A stretch of DNA of 64,000 nucleotides from Gallaecimonas pentaromativorans (GCF_003751625.1 NZ_RJUL01000001.1:484253-548252); one strand, 5' to 3'. Positions 18,415 to 29,574 are shown, counted from the first letter of the stretch. Program-made: numbers and translations. Notes: generated by a model from the letters alone, not told the origin.

Positions 18415-19335
18415 TCAGGCCAGGCTGAGGCCCGGCGACAGGTAGGAGATGGGAGAGGCGTCACCTTCGTCTTCGAAGGTCACCATGTCCCATGCCTGTT
18501 GATGGGCCAGGATCTCCCGCACCATCATGTTGTTAAGGGCGTGACCGGACTTATAGGAACGGAACTCGCCAATGATGGAATGGCCCGCCAGGTACAAATC
18601 CCCTACCGCATCCAGCAGCTTGTGCTTGACGAATTCGTCTTCGTAGCGCAGGCCTTCGGAGTTGAGAATTTTGTACTCGTCCAGTACCACGGCGTTTTCC
18701 ATGGAGCCGCCCAATGCCAGGTTGTTGGCACGCAGGGTCTCGATGTCTTTCATAAAGCCGAAGGTACGGGCACGGCTGACTTCCTTGACGAAAGAGGTGC
18801 TGGAAAAATCCATCACCAGGCGCTGGTTGCGCCCTTCCATCGCCGGATGGTTGAAGTCGATGGCTACATCCATCTTGAATCCCTGATAGGGACGGAACTC
18901 GGCCCACTTGTCGCCCATTTCTACCCGGATCACGTCCTTGATACGGATAAATTTCTTGGCGGCATTCTGCTCCTCCACACCGGCAGATTGCAGGAGGAAC
19001 ACGAAAGGACTGGAGCTACCGTCCATGATCGGGATCTCAGGGGCATCGATTTCCACATAGAGGTTATCGATACCCAGTCCCGCCAGGGCGGCGCACAGAT
19101 GCTCGATGGTCGCTACCTTGACGCCCTCTTCACCGTGCAAACAGGTGCAGAGCATGGTGTCTTGAACCAAACGGCCGTCGGCCGGGATCTCCACCACCGG
19201 GTCAAGGTCGACACGACGGAAGACGATACCCGTATTGACCGGCGCAGGCCGCAGGCATAGCGATACTTTATTACCGCTATGCAAGCCAACACCGATGGCG
19301 CGAATCGCGCTTTTCAAGGTACGTTGCCGAATCAT
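18415..19335 (-). CDS. lpxC: UDP-3-O-acyl-N-acetylglucosamine deacetylase
   Basis: This cytosolic zinc deacetylase catalyses the committed step of lipid A synthesis. It has 306 residues (E. coli 305). Zinc ligands His79, His238 and Asp242 and the catalytic Glu78 and His265 are all in place ([28 protein letters not shown]). It is the last gene of the dcw cluster, after ftsZ, and appears to have its own promoter. E. coli LpxC is degraded by FtsH through its C-terminal tail; here the tail ends PGLSLA, with a similar hydrophobic/Ala end. Confidence 0.98.
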   Translation of the reverse strand: MIRQRTLKSAIRAIGVGLHSGNKVSLCLRPAPVNTGIVFRRVDLDPVVEIPADGRLVQDTMLCTCLHGEEGVKVATIEHLCAALAGLGIDNLYVEIDAPEIPIMDGSSSPFVFLLQSAGVEEQNAAKKFIRIKDVIRVEMGDKWAEFRPYQGFKMDVAIDFNHPAMEGRNQRLVMDFSSTSFVKEVSRARTFGFMKDIETLRANNLALGGSMENAVVLDEYKILNSEGLRYEDEFVKHKLLDAVGDLYLAGHSIIGEFRSYKSGHALNNMMVREILAHQQAWDMVTFEDEGDASPISYLSPGLSLA

Positions 19336-19399
19336 CTGTGGCTAACCTCGCAAAGTCGGGCAGTCCCCCAAAGGGCCTACCTGGGTCAAAAGGGCCAAT

Positions 19400-19429
19400 A
19401 ATATATCACTATAACGCCCAAGTTATCAA
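19400..19429 (-). promoter_or_regulatory. Predicted lpxC promoter
   Basis: In the 175-base ftsZ-lpxC gap, TTGATA (19424-19429) and TATATT (19400-19405) are spaced by 18 bases on the minus strand. Transcription would start near 19393, about 58 bases before the ATG. An imperfect inverted repeat at 19450-19480 just upstream may slow transcription from ftsZ. E. coli lpxC also has a separate promoter. Confidence 0.55.
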
Positions 19430-19510
19430 AAACGGAACACCTAAAGCCCGGTAAACCATGCAAAAAGTATGGAATTTACCCTGGTTTTACAAACGCTTGG
19501 TGTCAGCGTC

Positions 19511-20707
19511 TTAATCAGCCTGGCGACGCAGGAAGGCCGGGATATCCAGATAATCCAGATCCGCCTGGCTCTTGCGCTTGGGCTGGGCTACTGCCGGCTC
19601 CTCGGCCTTGCGCAGCTCCGGTTGGGGCGCTACGGCAGGCTGGGCAGCAGGCATGCGGCCATGGGTACCGTCGCCACTGGGCTGCTGGTAAGTCGGGCGC
19701 GGCGGCTCAACCTGGGTTTTCTGCACCAGGGTGATCTCCGGCTTGCGCTCGCTGCCACCGATACCGGTCGCCACCACGGTAACCCGGATATCGTTTTCCA
19801 TCTCGGGGTCGATGGTGGTACCCACCACCACAGTGGCGTGCTCGGAAGCAAAGCCCTGGACGGCGTTACCGACAGTCTCGAACTCTTCGATGGTCAGGTT
19901 CATGCCGGCAGTGATGTTAACCAGGATGCCGCGGGCACCGGCCAGGTCGACGTCTTCCAGAAGCGGGCTGGAAATGGCCAGCTCGGCCGCTTCCTGGGCA
20001 CGGTCTTCGCCGCTGGCGATGCCACTGCCCATCATGGCTTTACCCATTTCGCTCATTACGGTGCGCACGTCGGCGAAGTCGACGTTGATCATGCCGGGGT
20101 GAGTAATGAGTTCGGCAATGCCTTTTACGGCGCCCAGCAGCACGTCGTTGGCGGATTTAAACGCCGCCAGCAGGCTAGTGGACTTGCCCAGCACTTTGAG
20201 CAGCTTCTCGTTGGGGATGGTGATCAACGAGTCAACGTGCTGCTCAAGCTGGTTAATACCCTCTTGGGCATAAGCCATGCGCTTTTTGCCTTCGAAGGGG
20301 AACGGCTTGGTGACCACGGCCACGGTCAGGATACCCAGCTCCTTGGCCACTTCTGCCACCACAGGGGCAGCGCCGGTACCAGTGCCGCCACCCATGCCAG
20401 CGGCGATAAAGACCATGTCGGCCCCTTCCAGCACTTCGCGGATCTGCTCGCGGTCTTCTTCAGCGCTCTGGCGGCCAACCTGGGGGTTGGCACCGGCACC
20501 CAGACCCTTGGTCACGTTGGCACCCAGTTGGATGGTGACGTGGGCGTTGGAGTTTTTCAGCGCCTGAGCGTCAGTGTTGGCGGCGATGAACTCGACGCCT
20601 TCTATGGTTTGTTCGACCATGTGCTGTACGGCGTTACCGCCGCCACCGCCCACGCCTATGACTTTAATTACGGCCTCGTCACTATGGCCATCGACAAATT
20701 CAAACAT
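19511..20707 (-). CDS. ftsZ: Cell division GTPase FtsZ
   Basis: This tubulin-like GTPase forms the Z ring. It has 398 residues. The tubulin signature GGGTGTG is at 106-112, and the N-terminal GTP site VGGGGGNAV is near 19-27. The T7-loop catalytic residues are in [12 protein letters not shown] proline/glutamine-rich linker (about 320-380) leads to the conserved tail [15 protein letters not shown], the docking site for FtsA, ZipA and ZapD. It is 31 bases downstream of ftsA. Confidence 0.98.
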   Translation of the reverse strand: MFEFVDGHSDEAVIKVIGVGGGGGNAVQHMVEQTIEGVEFIAANTDAQALKNSNAHVTIQLGANVTKGLGAGANPQVGRQSAEEDREQIREVLEGADMVFIAAGMGGGTGTGAAPVVAEVAKELGILTVAVVTKPFPFEGKKRMAYAQEGINQLEQHVDSLITIPNEKLLKVLGKSTSLLAAFKSANDVLLGAVKGIAELITHPGMINVDFADVRTVMSEMGKAMMGSGIASGEDRAQEAAELAISSPLLEDVDLAGARGILVNITAGMNLTIEEFETVGNAVQGFASEHATVVVGTTIDPEMENDIRVTVVATGIGGSERKPEITLVQKTQVEPPRPTYQQPSGDGTHGRMPAAQPAVAPQPELRKAEEPAVAQPKRKSQADLDYLDIPAFLRRQAD

Positions 20708-20739
20708 GATTCAGTCTCCAGTCTTCTGCCTGTATGTCC

Positions 20740-21978
20740 TTAAAAATGTCCCTTGAACCAGCTTTGCAGCTTGCTCCAAAGGCTACTGACCCCTTCCCCG
20801 ACGGAAATCCGCTCCACCCGGCGCCCGGCACTGTCATCCTTGCCGTAGTGCAACAGGCCCATGGCGGTGGCGAAACGGGGATCGGCCACGTAGTCGTTTA
20901 GCCCTTTGACCGGCAGCGGCACACCGAGCCGCACCGGCATCTGGAAGATCTCTTCAGCGAACTGAATGGCGCCTTCCATCTGGGCCGTACCACCGGTCAA
21001 CACGATACCGGCGGCAATTTGTTCTTCCAGGCCGCTCTTTCTGAGTTCTTCCTGAACCAGCTCAAAGAGCTCCTGATAACGGGGTTCCACCACTTCCGCC
21101 AGGGTATGGCGGCTCATGGTGCGTGAAGGCCGGCCACCCACGGACGGCACTTCGATATTCTCTTCTTTGCTCACCAAGTTTTTGATGGCGCAGGCATACC
21201 GGGTTTTGATCTCCTCGGCATGGCTAAGGGGGGTGCGGAAAATCTTGGCGATATCCGAGGTCACCTGGTTACCGGCCGCCGGAATGACGGCGGTGTGGCG
21301 AATGGCGCCGTTGGTGTAGACCGCCATGTCCATGGTGCCGGCGCCCATGTCCACTACGCACACCCCCAGTTCTTTTTCGTCGTCGGTGAGCACCGCGTAG
21401 CTCGACGCCAACGCCGAGAAGATCAATTGGTCAGCGCGCAGGTCGCAGCGCTCGACGCACTTGATGATGTTGCGGGCCATGTCGTTGGCGCAGGTCACCA
21501 GATGCACGCTGGAGGTCAGCCGTACACCGCTCATGCCGATAGGGCTCTTGATGCCCTCTTGGTAGTCGATGCCAAATTCCTGGGGCAGCACATGGAGAAT
21601 GCGGCGCCCTTCGGGGATCTGCACCGACTTGGCGGTGTGAATAACGGCGTCCACGTCGTCCTGGGATACTTCGGCGTCGTTGATGGGCACCATGCCCGAC
21701 TCGTTCTGGCAACGCACATGGCGGCCGGAAATCGCCAGGTAAACGGCGCTGACCTGGCAGTCGGCCATGACTTCGGCTTCGTCAACGGCGCGCTGCACCG
21801 ATTGGGCCACGGAATCGAGATCGTTGACGCCACCCTTGTCCATGCCGCGAGAAGCGTGGTTGCCCACCCCCAGCACGTTGATGTCGCCGTCGGGCAATAC
21901 TTCCCCAACCACGGCCACTATCTTGGAGGTGCCGATGTCGAGCCCAACGATGAGTTTTCTGTCCAGTGACTTGGTCAT
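20740..21978 (-). CDS. ftsA: Cell division protein FtsA
   Basis: This actin-like ATPase tethers FtsZ to the membrane. It is 412 residues. It starts MTKSLDRKLIVGLDIGTSK (phosphate-1 loop); VVDMGAGTMDMAVY is phosphate 2 and GIVLTGGTAQMEGA the adenosine motif. The 1C subdomain lies between. The C-terminal amphipathic membrane helix is SLWSKLQSWFKGHF. The ATG at 21976-21978 overlaps the ftsQ stop (ATGA), marking translational coupling. Confidence 0.97.
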   Translation of the reverse strand: MTKSLDRKLIVGLDIGTSKIVAVVGEVLPDGDINVLGVGNHASRGMDKGGVNDLDSVAQSVQRAVDEAEVMADCQVSAVYLAISGRHVRCQNESGMVPINDAEVSQDDVDAVIHTAKSVQIPEGRRILHVLPQEFGIDYQEGIKSPIGMSGVRLTSSVHLVTCANDMARNIIKCVERCDLRADQLIFSALASSYAVLTDDEKELGVCVVDMGAGTMDMAVYTNGAIRHTAVIPAAGNQVTSDIAKIFRTPLSHAEEIKTRYACAIKNLVSKEENIEVPSVGGRPSRTMSRHTLAEVVEPRYQELFELVQEELRKSGLEEQIAAGIVLTGGTAQMEGAIQFAEEIFQMPVRLGVPLPVKGLNDYVADPRFATAMGLLHYGKDDSAGRRVERISVGEGVSSLWSKLQSWFKGHF

Positions 21979-22700
21979 GGCGTCTCTTTCTTTTCCTCTT
22001 CCTTCCAGCCCACGGCAAAGCCGATGTCGTACCGCATGTCCAGGTAGGCTGGCTGCTTGTCGCTTCCCTGCAAGTAGGGGAAGCAATCGATAAAGCGTTG
22101 CACCCTTCGAAGGGTGTCTTCTCGGCCCAAGATGATCTTCAAACCACCCTTGAGCTGTAATTCCCAGCTGTTGCGGTCTGAAAGCCAGGCCGCCGTCAGC
22201 TGATAACCGTTGCCGCCGAGCAGGGTTTCCAGGCCCTTAAAGCCTTCCAGCTCGTCGACGCTGTTGCCGTCCTCGCCGTACAGCCGAGGCAGGCCGTTTT
22301 CTTTGTCTGTGGGCGCAGCGTTAAACACCTGGCCTTGGTCGTTCAGCAGGCCTCTGTCGTTCCACACCGCCACCGGCTTTTGCTCCACCAGGTACACCTG
22401 CAGCTTGCGAGGCCAGGCCTTGCGCACCGCCGCCTGATACACCCAGGGCATGGCTTCGAGACGCTTCTGTACATCGTTGACATCAACGGTAAAGAAGCTG
22501 CCCAGGGGCCGGGCCTTGAGCACCGCTCTGATGTCGTCGGCCGGGATGTGGGGGTGCGCCCCTTTCACCTCGATCTCCACGACCGGCAGCTGCCCCTCGT
22601 CTTTCATGGTTCCCCACAGGGCAAAACCGGCCCAGGTGAAACCCGCCATTACCAGGGCGAAAAACACCACCCCCAGCCAAAACCCCCAACCTCGCACCAC
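21975..22700 (-). CDS. ftsQ: Cell division protein FtsQ
   Basis: This bitopic divisome protein links early and late division factors through FtsB and FtsL. It has 241 residues. A single transmembrane segment lies near residues 7-27 (GVVFFALVMAGFTWAGFAL), then a periplasmic POTRA domain (VVEIEVKGAHPHIPADDIRAV) and the FtsQ beta domain (PWVYQAAVRKAWPRKLQVYL, ERKPVAVW-like motif EQKPVAVW). It is 9 bases downstream of ddl and overlaps ftsA. Confidence 0.96.
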   Translation of the reverse strand: MVRGWGFWLGVVFFALVMAGFTWAGFALWGTMKDEGQLPVVEIEVKGAHPHIPADDIRAVLKARPLGSFFTVDVNDVQKRLEAMPWVYQAAVRKAWPRKLQVYLVEQKPVAVWNDRGLLNDQGQVFNAAPTDKENGLPRLYGEDGNSVDELEGFKGLETLLGGNGYQLTAAWLSDRNSWELQLKGGLKIILGREDTLRRVQRFIDCFPYLQGSDKQPAYLDMRYDIGFAVGWKEEEKKETP

Positions 22701-22709
22701 CGGCCCTCG

Positions 22710-23609
22710 TTACCGGGCCGATGCCAGGATGCGGCACACCAGGGTAGAAAAATCCATACCGGTGGCCTTGGCTGCCTTGGGTACCAGGCTCTTTTCGGTC
22801 ATGCCCGGCACTGTGTTCACTTCCAGCAATTGAAAATGGCCATGCTCGTCGAGCATGGCGTCCACCCGCCCCCAGCCCTCAGCGCCCACGGCGTGGAAGG
22901 CTTTCATGGACAAAACCTTAAGCGCATCCTCCTGCTCGGCCGGCAGGCCACAGGGGATGAGGTACTGGGTGGTGTTGGACTGGTATTTGGCTTGGTAGTC
23001 GTAAAAGCCATTGGGCGTTTTCATCTGAATAACCGGCAACGGCTGGTTATCGAGAATGCCCACGGTGAATTCGGGACCGTTGATCCAGCGCTCGACCAAT
23101 ACCACGTCGTCCAGCGCAACAGCCTCTGCGACAGCGTCCTTCAACTCGGCTACGGTGCTGGCTTTTTTCATGCCAAGACTGGAGCCTTCCCGAGACGGCT
23201 TGACCATCACCGGGCCGGTCATAATATCAGCGGCCAGGGTGTCATCCAACAGGCCTTTTTCAAGGATCCAAAAGTCGGCGGTAGGCAGCCCCAGGCTTTG
23301 CCAGATCTGCTTGGTGCGCACCTTGTCCATGGCCAGGGCCGAGCCCAGCACCCGGCTGCCGGTGTAGGGGATACCCAGCCATTCCAGGGCCCCTTGCACT
23401 GTGCCGTCTTCGCCGCCACGGCCATGCAGGGCGATAAAGACCTTGTCGAAACCTTCGCGGTGCAAATCTTCCAACGGGCGCTCGGCCGGGTCGAAAGCAT
23501 GGGCGTCGATGCCGCCAGCAATCAAACCGCGCAGCACCGCTTCGCCGGACAACAACGAGATGGGGCGCTCGGCGGAGTTGCCGCCCAGCAGTACGGCGAC
23601 CTTGCTCAT
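22710..23609 (-). CDS. ddl: D-alanine-D-alanine ligase
   Basis: This ATP-grasp enzyme makes the D-Ala-D-Ala dipeptide for peptidoglycan. The product is 299 residues (E. coli DdlB 306). The signatures [34 protein letters not shown] and [15 protein letters not shown] cover the substrate, ATP and magnesium sites. The Tyr/Ser omega loop is in [12 protein letters not shown]. The start overlaps the murC stop by 4 bases. Its position in the dcw cluster corresponds to ddlB. Confidence 0.97.
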   Translation of the reverse strand: MSKVAVLLGGNSAERPISLLSGEAVLRGLIAGGIDAHAFDPAERPLEDLHREGFDKVFIALHGRGGEDGTVQGALEWLGIPYTGSRVLGSALAMDKVRTKQIWQSLGLPTADFWILEKGLLDDTLAADIMTGPVMVKPSREGSSLGMKKASTVAELKDAVAEAVALDDVVLVERWINGPEFTVGILDNQPLPVIQMKTPNGFYDYQAKYQSNTTQYLIPCGLPAEQEDALKVLSMKAFHAVGAEGWGRVDAMLDEHGHFQLLEVNTVPGMTEKSLVPKAAKATGMDFSTLVCRILASAR

Positions 23610-25021
23610 GGCTGCACCTCCAGGCCAGCTTGGGCCAGGCCTCGGGCCAGGGAGCCGACGTTGCCGGCGCCTTGGGTTATCACCAAATCCCCTTCGTTCA
23701 TCAGCTCATACAGGGCCTTGGGTACGTCGTCGAGGCTGGACACAAACACCGGTTCGAGCTGCGAGCGAGAGCGGATGGTGCGGCACAAGGAGCGGCTGTC
23801 GGCACCAGTGATAGGGGTTTCCCCGGCGCTGTAGACATCCAGCATCACCAGCACATCGACTTGGCTCAGCACTTCGGCAAAGTCTTCGTACAAGTCGCGG
23901 GTGCGGGTATAGCGGTGCGGCTGGAACACCATCACCAGGCGCTTGTCGGGCCAACCGGCACGGGCGGCCTTGATGGTGACATCCACTTCCGAAGGGTGGT
24001 GGCCGTAATCGTCCACCAGCATCACCTTGCCCTTGCTGGTCACAAACTCGCCGTAATGCTGGAAGCGCCGGCCGATACCCTGGAATTTCGCGAGGGCGGC
24101 CTGGATGGCGGCGTCGCTGATGCCAAGATCGGTAGCGATGGCAATGGCGGCCAGGGCGTTTTGGGCATTGTGGCGCCCAGGCAGGTTGAGGGTAACCTGC
24201 AGCGGCGCGTGGCCCTTGCGTTCGGCCACAAAGCGGCTTTGGTTGGCGCTTTGGGAAAAGTCGTGGCCACGCACATCGGCGTCGTCACTGAAACCGTAAG
24301 TGAGGTATTGGCGGCCAAGCTCAGGGGCGGCCAGATCCCGCACCACCGGGTCGTCGATACACAGCACCGCCAGGCCGTAGAACGGCAGGTTGTGCAGGAA
24401 GTCGACAAAGGTGGCCTTGAGCTTTTCAAAGTCGCCACCGTAGGTGTCCATGTGGTCTGGCTCGATGTTGGTCACTACAGACATCAAAGGCTGCAGGTGC
24501 AAAAACGAGGCGTCGGATTCGTCCGCTTCCGCCACCAGGTAGGAGCCGGTGCCCAGTTTGGCATTGGTGCCGTGGGAGTTGAGCAGGCCGCCAATCACGA
24601 AGGTCGGGTCCAGGCCGCCTTCAAACAGCAGGCTGGACACCAGACTGGTGGTGGTGGTTTTGCCGTGGGTACCGGCCACGGCAATGCCCTGGCGAAAACG
24701 CATCAGCTCGGCCAGCATTTCGGCGCGGCGCACCACCGGGATACGCCGGGCTCGGGCTTCCAGCACTTCCGGGTTGTCGCCCTTGATGGCGGTTGACACC
24801 ACCACCACCGAGGCGCCGTCCACGTTACTGGCCTGATGCTGGGTCCAGATGGTGGCGCCCAAGCTCGCCAGACGCTCGGTCACGGCGTTGCGGCTCAAGT
24901 CTGAGCCGGTGATTTGATACCCTTCGCCCAGCAGGACTTCGGCGATCCCCCCCATGCCGGCACCACCGATGCCGACAAAGTGGATCCGCTCAACGCGGCG
25001 CATAGGGCCAGTTCTGGTCAT
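23606..25021 (-). CDS. murC: UDP-N-acetylmuramate-L-alanine ligase
   Basis: This enzyme adds L-Ala to UDP-MurNAc, the first amino-acid step in the cytosol. It has 471 residues. The N-terminal Rossmann motif is [17 protein letters not shown], and the Mur ligase ATP loop is [11 protein letters not shown]. Also seen are [22 protein letters not shown] and [10 protein letters not shown]. The ATG overlaps the murG stop (ATGA at 25018-25021). The alternative Met seven codons in would shorten the N-terminus slightly. Confidence 0.97.
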   Translation of the reverse strand: MTRTGPMRRVERIHFVGIGGAGMGGIAEVLLGEGYQITGSDLSRNAVTERLASLGATIWTQHQASNVDGASVVVVSTAIKGDNPEVLEARARRIPVVRRAEMLAELMRFRQGIAVAGTHGKTTTTSLVSSLLFEGGLDPTFVIGGLLNSHGTNAKLGTGSYLVAEADESDASFLHLQPLMSVVTNIEPDHMDTYGGDFEKLKATFVDFLHNLPFYGLAVLCIDDPVVRDLAAPELGRQYLTYGFSDDADVRGHDFSQSANQSRFVAERKGHAPLQVTLNLPGRHNAQNALAAIAIATDLGISDAAIQAALAKFQGIGRRFQHYGEFVTSKGKVMLVDDYGHHPSEVDVTIKAARAGWPDKRLVMVFQPHRYTRTRDLYEDFAEVLSQVDVLVMLDVYSAGETPITGADSRSLCRTIRSRSQLEPVFVSSLDDVPKALYELMNEGDLVITQGAGNVGSLARGLAQAGLEVQP

Positions 25022-26082
25022 AATCTGTCACTCTTTTCAAGGCCGGCCAGTTGCCGGCACACCGAAGCCACAGCTTCGGTTGCATCAGGTTTTGCCTGGC
25101 GGTGGGCAGCGGTGCCCATCTCCAGCAGTTGTTCCGGGTCGTGGTGCCATTCCTTGAGCAAGGAGCCAATGCGCTCGGCGTTGAACTCGCTTTGTGGCAA
25201 TAAGATGGCGCCATGGTGTTCAGTCAGAAAACGGGCGTTCTGGGTCTGGTGGTCGTCCACCGCGCTTGGCAGCGGCACCAGAATGGACGGCAGGCCGACG
25301 GCGGCCAGCTCCGAGACCGTCAGCGCGCCGGCCCGGCACACCATCACATCGGCCCAGCCATAGGCAGAGGCCATGTCGTCAACAAAATCGGCCACCTGGG
25401 CCTCAAAGCCCAGTTGCTCATAGCGGGCCTGCACCTCGCTGCTGCGGCCCTTGCCGGTCTGGTGGAAGACATCCAACGGCACTCCGGCCTTGGCAAAGGC
25501 TTCGGGCAACACCTCGTTAAAGACCTGCGCCCCCAGGCTGCCGCCAATCACCAACACCCGCATCGGCCCTTGGTGGGCTTCACGCTTGATATGAAAGAGC
25601 CGCTCGCGAATGGGGTTCCCCACCACCTCGGCTCCGGCAAAGGCGCCGGGGAAAGCCTGCATTACTTTGCTGGCCACCTTGGCCAGATACCGGTTGGTAA
25701 CACCGCTCACCGCGTTTTGTTCATGGAGCACCAGCGGAATGCCGCGCAGCTTGGCGGCAATGCCGCCGGGGCCGGAGGCAAAGCCGCCCATGCCCAGCAC
25801 CACATCGGGCTGTAAACGGCCGAACAGCCGCCAGGCGTCAAACACCGCCTTGACCAGCTTGAAGGGGGTGACCAACAGCCGCTTCAGGCCGTTGCCCCGC
25901 ACCCCTTGGATATTCACGAAATGCAGCGGAATGTCGTACTTGGGCACGATATCCGCTTCCATCCGGGTGGGGGTGCCCAGCCAGTCAATCAACCAGCCTT
26001 CCTTTTGCAGGTGCTGGGCAACCGCCAGGGCCGGGAAGATATGGCCGCCGGTACCGCCGGCCATCACCATCAAACGTTTCAT
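25018..26082 (-). CDS. murG: Lipid II synthase MurG
   Basis: This GT28 glycosyltransferase adds GlcNAc to lipid I at the inner face of the membrane. It has 354 residues. The N-terminal glycine loop is [16 protein letters not shown], with a second G-loop at [14 protein letters not shown]. The UDP-GlcNAc site is [15 protein letters not shown], followed by [14 protein letters not shown]. The start at 26080-26082 ([10 protein letters not shown]) matches the family and overlaps the ftsW stop by 4 bases; longer starts fall inside ftsW. Confidence 0.97.
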   Translation of the reverse strand: MKRLMVMAGGTGGHIFPALAVAQHLQKEGWLIDWLGTPTRMEADIVPKYDIPLHFVNIQGVRGNGLKRLLVTPFKLVKAVFDAWRLFGRLQPDVVLGMGGFASGPGGIAAKLRGIPLVLHEQNAVSGVTNRYLAKVASKVMQAFPGAFAGAEVVGNPIRERLFHIKREAHQGPMRVLVIGGSLGAQVFNEVLPEAFAKAGVPLDVFHQTGKGRSSEVQARYEQLGFEAQVADFVDDMASAYGWADVMVCRAGALTVSELAAVGLPSILVPLPSAVDDHQTQNARFLTEHHGAILLPQSEFNAERIGSLLKEWHHDPEQLLEMGTAAHRQAKPDATEAVASVCRQLAGLEKSDRL

Positions 26083-27251
26083 GAGCGGCCTCCCCTGGCG
26101 TGGGTTTGGGCCAGCCGGCTTTCGTGGTCGATACGCACCAGCACCATCAGCGCGATGGTCATGATCCAAAGGCTGGAGCCGCCATAGGAAATAAGCGGCA
26201 TGGTCAGTCCCTTGGTGGGGAAGGCGCCAGCCGCCACCCCGAGGTTAACGGCGGTTTGAAAGGCCACCCAGATGGCAATCGAATACGCGAAAAAGCCCTC
26301 GAAGAAGCGCTCGTTGGCCATGGCGTGGCGGCCAATCTTAAGGGCCCGCAGCACTATCCAGAAAATCACCGCCATCACCGCCAGCACCGCCACAAAGCCC
26401 AGCTCCTCGGCGACGATGGCCATGATGAAGTCGGTATGGGCTTCGGGCAGGTATTCCATCTTGAGGATGGAATTGCCCAGGCCCTGGCCGGTGAGGCCGC
26501 CGCGGCCAAAGGCCATCAGCGACTGGGTCAATTGGTAACCGGTGCCGAAGGGGTCGGCCCAGGGGTCGAGGAAGCCGGTGACCCGCTTCATCCGGTAGGG
26601 CTCGGTAATAACCAGCAGCACCAGCGCCGCCACCCCCATGACGATCATGGCGATAAACTGCCAGACCCGGGCGCCGGCCAAAAACAACAGGCCCAAGGTG
26701 GTGACCAACATCACCACCACGGTGCCAAGGTCGGGCTGGGCCAGCAGCATCAGCGCCATCAGGAAGAACACGCCCAGCGGTTTAACAAAACCGACAAAGT
26801 TCTCCCGCACTTCCTGGTGGCGGCGTACCAGATAGCCGGAGAGGTAGGCAAAGAGGAACAGCTTGGCTGGCTCTGCCGCCTGCACGTTGATGGGGCCAAG
26901 GCGGAACCAGCGGGTGGCGCCGTTGACGTTGTGGCCCACCACCAGCACCGCCAGCAGCAGGAACAAGGCCGCCAGCAGCAGGTAGCCGTTAAAACGGGCC
27001 CACACCGCAATCGGGGTCTGCAAGGTAATGATGGCAAGCACAACCGCCCCCACCACGAAGGTGCTTTCCTTGTAGATGATGTAGAACGGGTCGCCGGTGA
27101 GGCGGTTAGCTTCGGGCATGGACGCCGAGGCAATCATCACCCAACCGAAGGCCAGCAAGCCGAGGATCACCGCGATCAGGGGACGATCGTAGAGGGCAGT
27201 ATCGGCCTCTTTGGTGAAGAAACGCTCACGCAGGCTGGCAAGGGCGATCAT
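26079..27251 (-). CDS. ftsW: Peptidoglycan polymerase FtsW (SEDS family)
   Basis: This is a polytopic SEDS glycosyltransferase that polymerises septal lipid II together with FtsI. It has 390 residues and about ten transmembrane segments. Conserved regions seen are NGATRWFRLGPINVQAAEPAK, AQPDLGTVVVM (catalytic Asp), EAHTDFIMAIVAEELGF, and the end GLTMPLISYGGSSL. It overlaps murD by 4 bases and murG by 4 bases. Its partner transpeptidase FtsI is encoded 5 genes upstream. Confidence 0.97.
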   Translation of the reverse strand: MIALASLRERFFTKEADTALYDRPLIAVILGLLAFGWVMIASASMPEANRLTGDPFYIIYKESTFVVGAVVLAIITLQTPIAVWARFNGYLLLAALFLLLAVLVVGHNVNGATRWFRLGPINVQAAEPAKLFLFAYLSGYLVRRHQEVRENFVGFVKPLGVFFLMALMLLAQPDLGTVVVMLVTTLGLLFLAGARVWQFIAMIVMGVAALVLLVITEPYRMKRVTGFLDPWADPFGTGYQLTQSLMAFGRGGLTGQGLGNSILKMEYLPEAHTDFIMAIVAEELGFVAVLAVMAVIFWIVLRALKIGRHAMANERFFEGFFAYSIAIWVAFQTAVNLGVAAGAFPTKGLTMPLISYGGSSLWIMTIALMVLVRIDHESRLAQTHARGGRS

Positions 27252-28495
27252 AAGGCCTCCACCAGTTCGCGAAAGCGCGCGCCCCGCGCTTCGAAGTTGG
27301 TAAATTGGTCGAGGCTGGCGCAGGCCGGCGACAACAACACCAGATCGCCGGGCTTGGCGAGGCTCGCAGCCAGCGGCAGGGCCTCATCCAGGGTTTCAAC
27401 CCGGTGCGCGCCGGCTTTGAGGGCGGCAACCTTGTCACCGTCTTGGCCAAAGCAGATAAGGGCGCTCACCTTGCCCATCCTCGCCGCGAGGGGGCTGAGA
27501 TCGGCGCCTTTGGCGTCGCCACCGGCCAGCAGGATGATGTTGCCGTCGATATCGGCAAAGCCGTCCAGGGCCGCTTCGAGGGAGCCAAGGTTGGTGGCTT
27601 TGGAGTCGTTGACGAACAGCACCCCGTCCTTCTCGGCCACCACTTCGCAGCGATGGGGCAGGCCCCGAAAACTCTTCAGGCTTTTGATCATGGCGCCAAG
27701 GGGAATGCCGGCCGCTTCGCCAAGAGCCAGGGCCGCCAGGGCGTTCATATGGTTGTGGCGGCCGATGATGCGCACCTCGGCGGTGGCCATCAGCGGCTCT
27801 TCGCCGCGCATCAGCATGCCACCGGCCAGGTGATAAAGCCCCTGGCTGCCAAAGCTCACCCCGCCCTGGGGCGGTGTGGTGGCGGCATCGTCGCTGTTGT
27901 AAATGCAGTGGCTGGCGCCCTGGTAGATGCGCTGCTTGGCGGCGCCATACTCGGCCATGGTGCGGTAGCGGTCGAGGTGGTCTGGGCTGAGGTTAAGAAT
28001 GGTAGCGGCCACCGGCTTGAGGCTGGTGGTGGTTTCCAGCTGGAAGCTCGAGAGCTCCAGCACATAAAGCCTGGCGTCCACCGGCAGCGCCAGCACCGGC
28101 ACGCCGATGTTGCCGCCCACCGCCACCCGCATACCGGCCTTGCTGGCCATGTCGCCGACCAGGCTGGTGACGGTGCTCTTGCCGTTGGAGCCGGTAATGG
28201 CCACCACCGGCGCTTTACAGTTGCGGGCAAAAAGCTCTACATCGCCGATGATCTCAAGGCCGCTTTTCACCAGCGCCGGGTGGTCTTTGGCAATACCGGG
28301 GCTTACCACCAGATACAGGCACTGAGCCAGCTCCAGCGGGTCCAGCGGCCCCAGGTGCACTTCCACTTCGTCGGGCAGCTCGGCCAAAATTGGCGGCGCC
28401 GGGCGGGTGTCAAAGGCGCGCACGGCAACGCCGCGCTCCATCAACCAGTTGATGGTAGCCAGACCGCTGATGCCAAGACCGACGACGCCAATCAT
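27248..28495 (-). CDS. murD: UDP-N-acetylmuramoyl-L-alanine-D-glutamate ligase
   Basis: This enzyme adds D-Glu to UDP-MurNAc-L-Ala. It has 415 residues, slightly short of E. coli (438). The N-terminal nucleotide loop is GVVGLGISGLAT, the ATP loop is AITGSNGKSTVTSL, and also present are GGNIGVP, LELSSFQLE, LNLSPDHLDRY and FVNDSKATN. The start is coupled to mraY by a TAATG overlap, and the stop overlaps the ftsW start. Confidence 0.97.
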   Translation of the reverse strand: MIGVVGLGISGLATINWLMERGVAVRAFDTRPAPPILAELPDEVEVHLGPLDPLELAQCLYLVVSPGIAKDHPALVKSGLEIIGDVELFARNCKAPVVAITGSNGKSTVTSLVGDMASKAGMRVAVGGNIGVPVLALPVDARLYVLELSSFQLETTTSLKPVAATILNLSPDHLDRYRTMAEYGAAKQRIYQGASHCIYNSDDAATTPPQGGVSFGSQGLYHLAGGMLMRGEEPLMATAEVRIIGRHNHMNALAALALGEAAGIPLGAMIKSLKSFRGLPHRCEVVAEKDGVLFVNDSKATNLGSLEAALDGFADIDGNIILLAGGDAKGADLSPLAARMGKVSALICFGQDGDKVAALKAGAHRVETLDEALPLAASLAKPGDLVLLSPACASLDQFTNFEARGARFRELVEAL

Positions 28496-29574
28496 TACCG
28501 CACCTTCAAGGTTGCAAGGCCGATGAGGACCAGAATGAGGGAGATTATCCAGAAGCGGACAATCACTCTCGGCTCAGGCCAGCCTTTGAGTTCGTAGTGG
28601 TGGTGGATGGGCGCCATGCGAAAGATCCGCCGGCCCCGCAGCTTGTAAGAGCCCACCTGCAAAATCACCGACAACGTCTCCATCACGAACACGCCGCCCA
28701 TGATCACCAGCAAAATTTCCTGGCGCACCAGCACCGCGATGATGCCAAGGGTGCCGCCCAGCGCCAAAGAGCCCACATCGCCCATGAACACCTGGGCCGG
28801 GTAGGTGTTGAACCACAAAAAGCCAAGGCCCGCGCCCACCAGGGCGGTGCAGAGGATCACCAGCTCCGAGGCGTGGCGCACATAGGGAATGTGCAGGTAC
28901 TCGGCGAATTTCACGTTGCCGGTGAGGTAGGCAATGAGCGCAAAGGCCGCCGCCACCATCACGGTAGGCATGATAGCCAGGCCATCGAGGCCGTCGGTAA
29001 GGTTGACCGCGTTGGAGGTGCCTACCATCACGAAGTAGGTCAGGATGATGTAAAAGAGCCCCAGCTGCGGCATCACATCCTTAAGGAAGGGCAGCACCAG
29101 TTGGGTTTCTTCGGGTTTGGCCTGCCAGTACAGGAACACTGCCACACCGATGGCCACCACCGATTGCCAGAAGTACTTCCAGCGGGCGATAAGGCCTTTA
29201 GGGTCCTTGCGCACCACCTTGCGGTAATCGTCCACAAAGCCGATGGCGCCGTAGGACAGCAGCACAAACAGCACCACCCACACGTAGGGGTTGGCGAGGT
29301 TTGCCCACAGCAGCCCGGATACCGACACCGACAGCAAAATCATCAGGCCGCCCATGGTGGGGGTACCGGATTTGGACAGGTGGCTTTGCGGGCCGTCGTC
29401 ACGCACGGTTTGGCCCACTTGCAGCCGCACCAGCGCTTTGATCATCCGGGGGCCTATGTAGACCGACAGAATAAGTGCCGTCAGGGCGCTTAAAATGGCC
29501 CTGAAGGTCAGGTAAGAGAAAACGTTGAACCCGTTGATGTACTGGGTCAGGTACTCGGCCAGCCAGACTAGCAT
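28495..29574 (-). CDS. mraY: Phospho-N-acetylmuramoyl-pentapeptide transferase MraY
   Basis: This integral-membrane enzyme moves phospho-MurNAc-pentapeptide onto undecaprenyl phosphate, giving lipid I. It has 359 residues (E. coli 360) and ten predicted transmembrane helices. The catalytic motifs [15 protein letters not shown] (Asp pair), [13 protein letters not shown], and the late [12 protein letters not shown] and APIHHHYE are all present. It overlaps murF by 7 bases and murD by 1 base. Confidence 0.98.
   Translation of the reverse strand: MLVWLAEYLTQYINGFNVFSYLTFRAILSALTALILSVYIGPRMIKALVRLQVGQTVRDDGPQSHLSKSGTPTMGGLMILLSVSVSGLLWANLANPYVWVVLFVLLSYGAIGFVDDYRKVVRKDPKGLIARWKYFWQSVVAIGVAVFLYWQAKPEETQLVLPFLKDVMPQLGLFYIILTYFVMVGTSNAVNLTDGLDGLAIMPTVMVAAAFALIAYLTGNVKFAEYLHIPYVRHASELVILCTALVGAGLGFLWFNTYPAQVFMGDVGSLALGGTLGIIAVLVRQEILLVIMGGVFVMETLSVILQVGSYKLRGRRIFRMAPIHHHYELKGWPEPRVIVRFWIISLILVLIGLATLKVR

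Noticed and set aside
26100-27833. 577-codon plus-strand open frame opposite ftsW/murD
   Set aside because: It spans two real minus-strand genes and has a low-complexity His/Gln composition. It is a chance frame.
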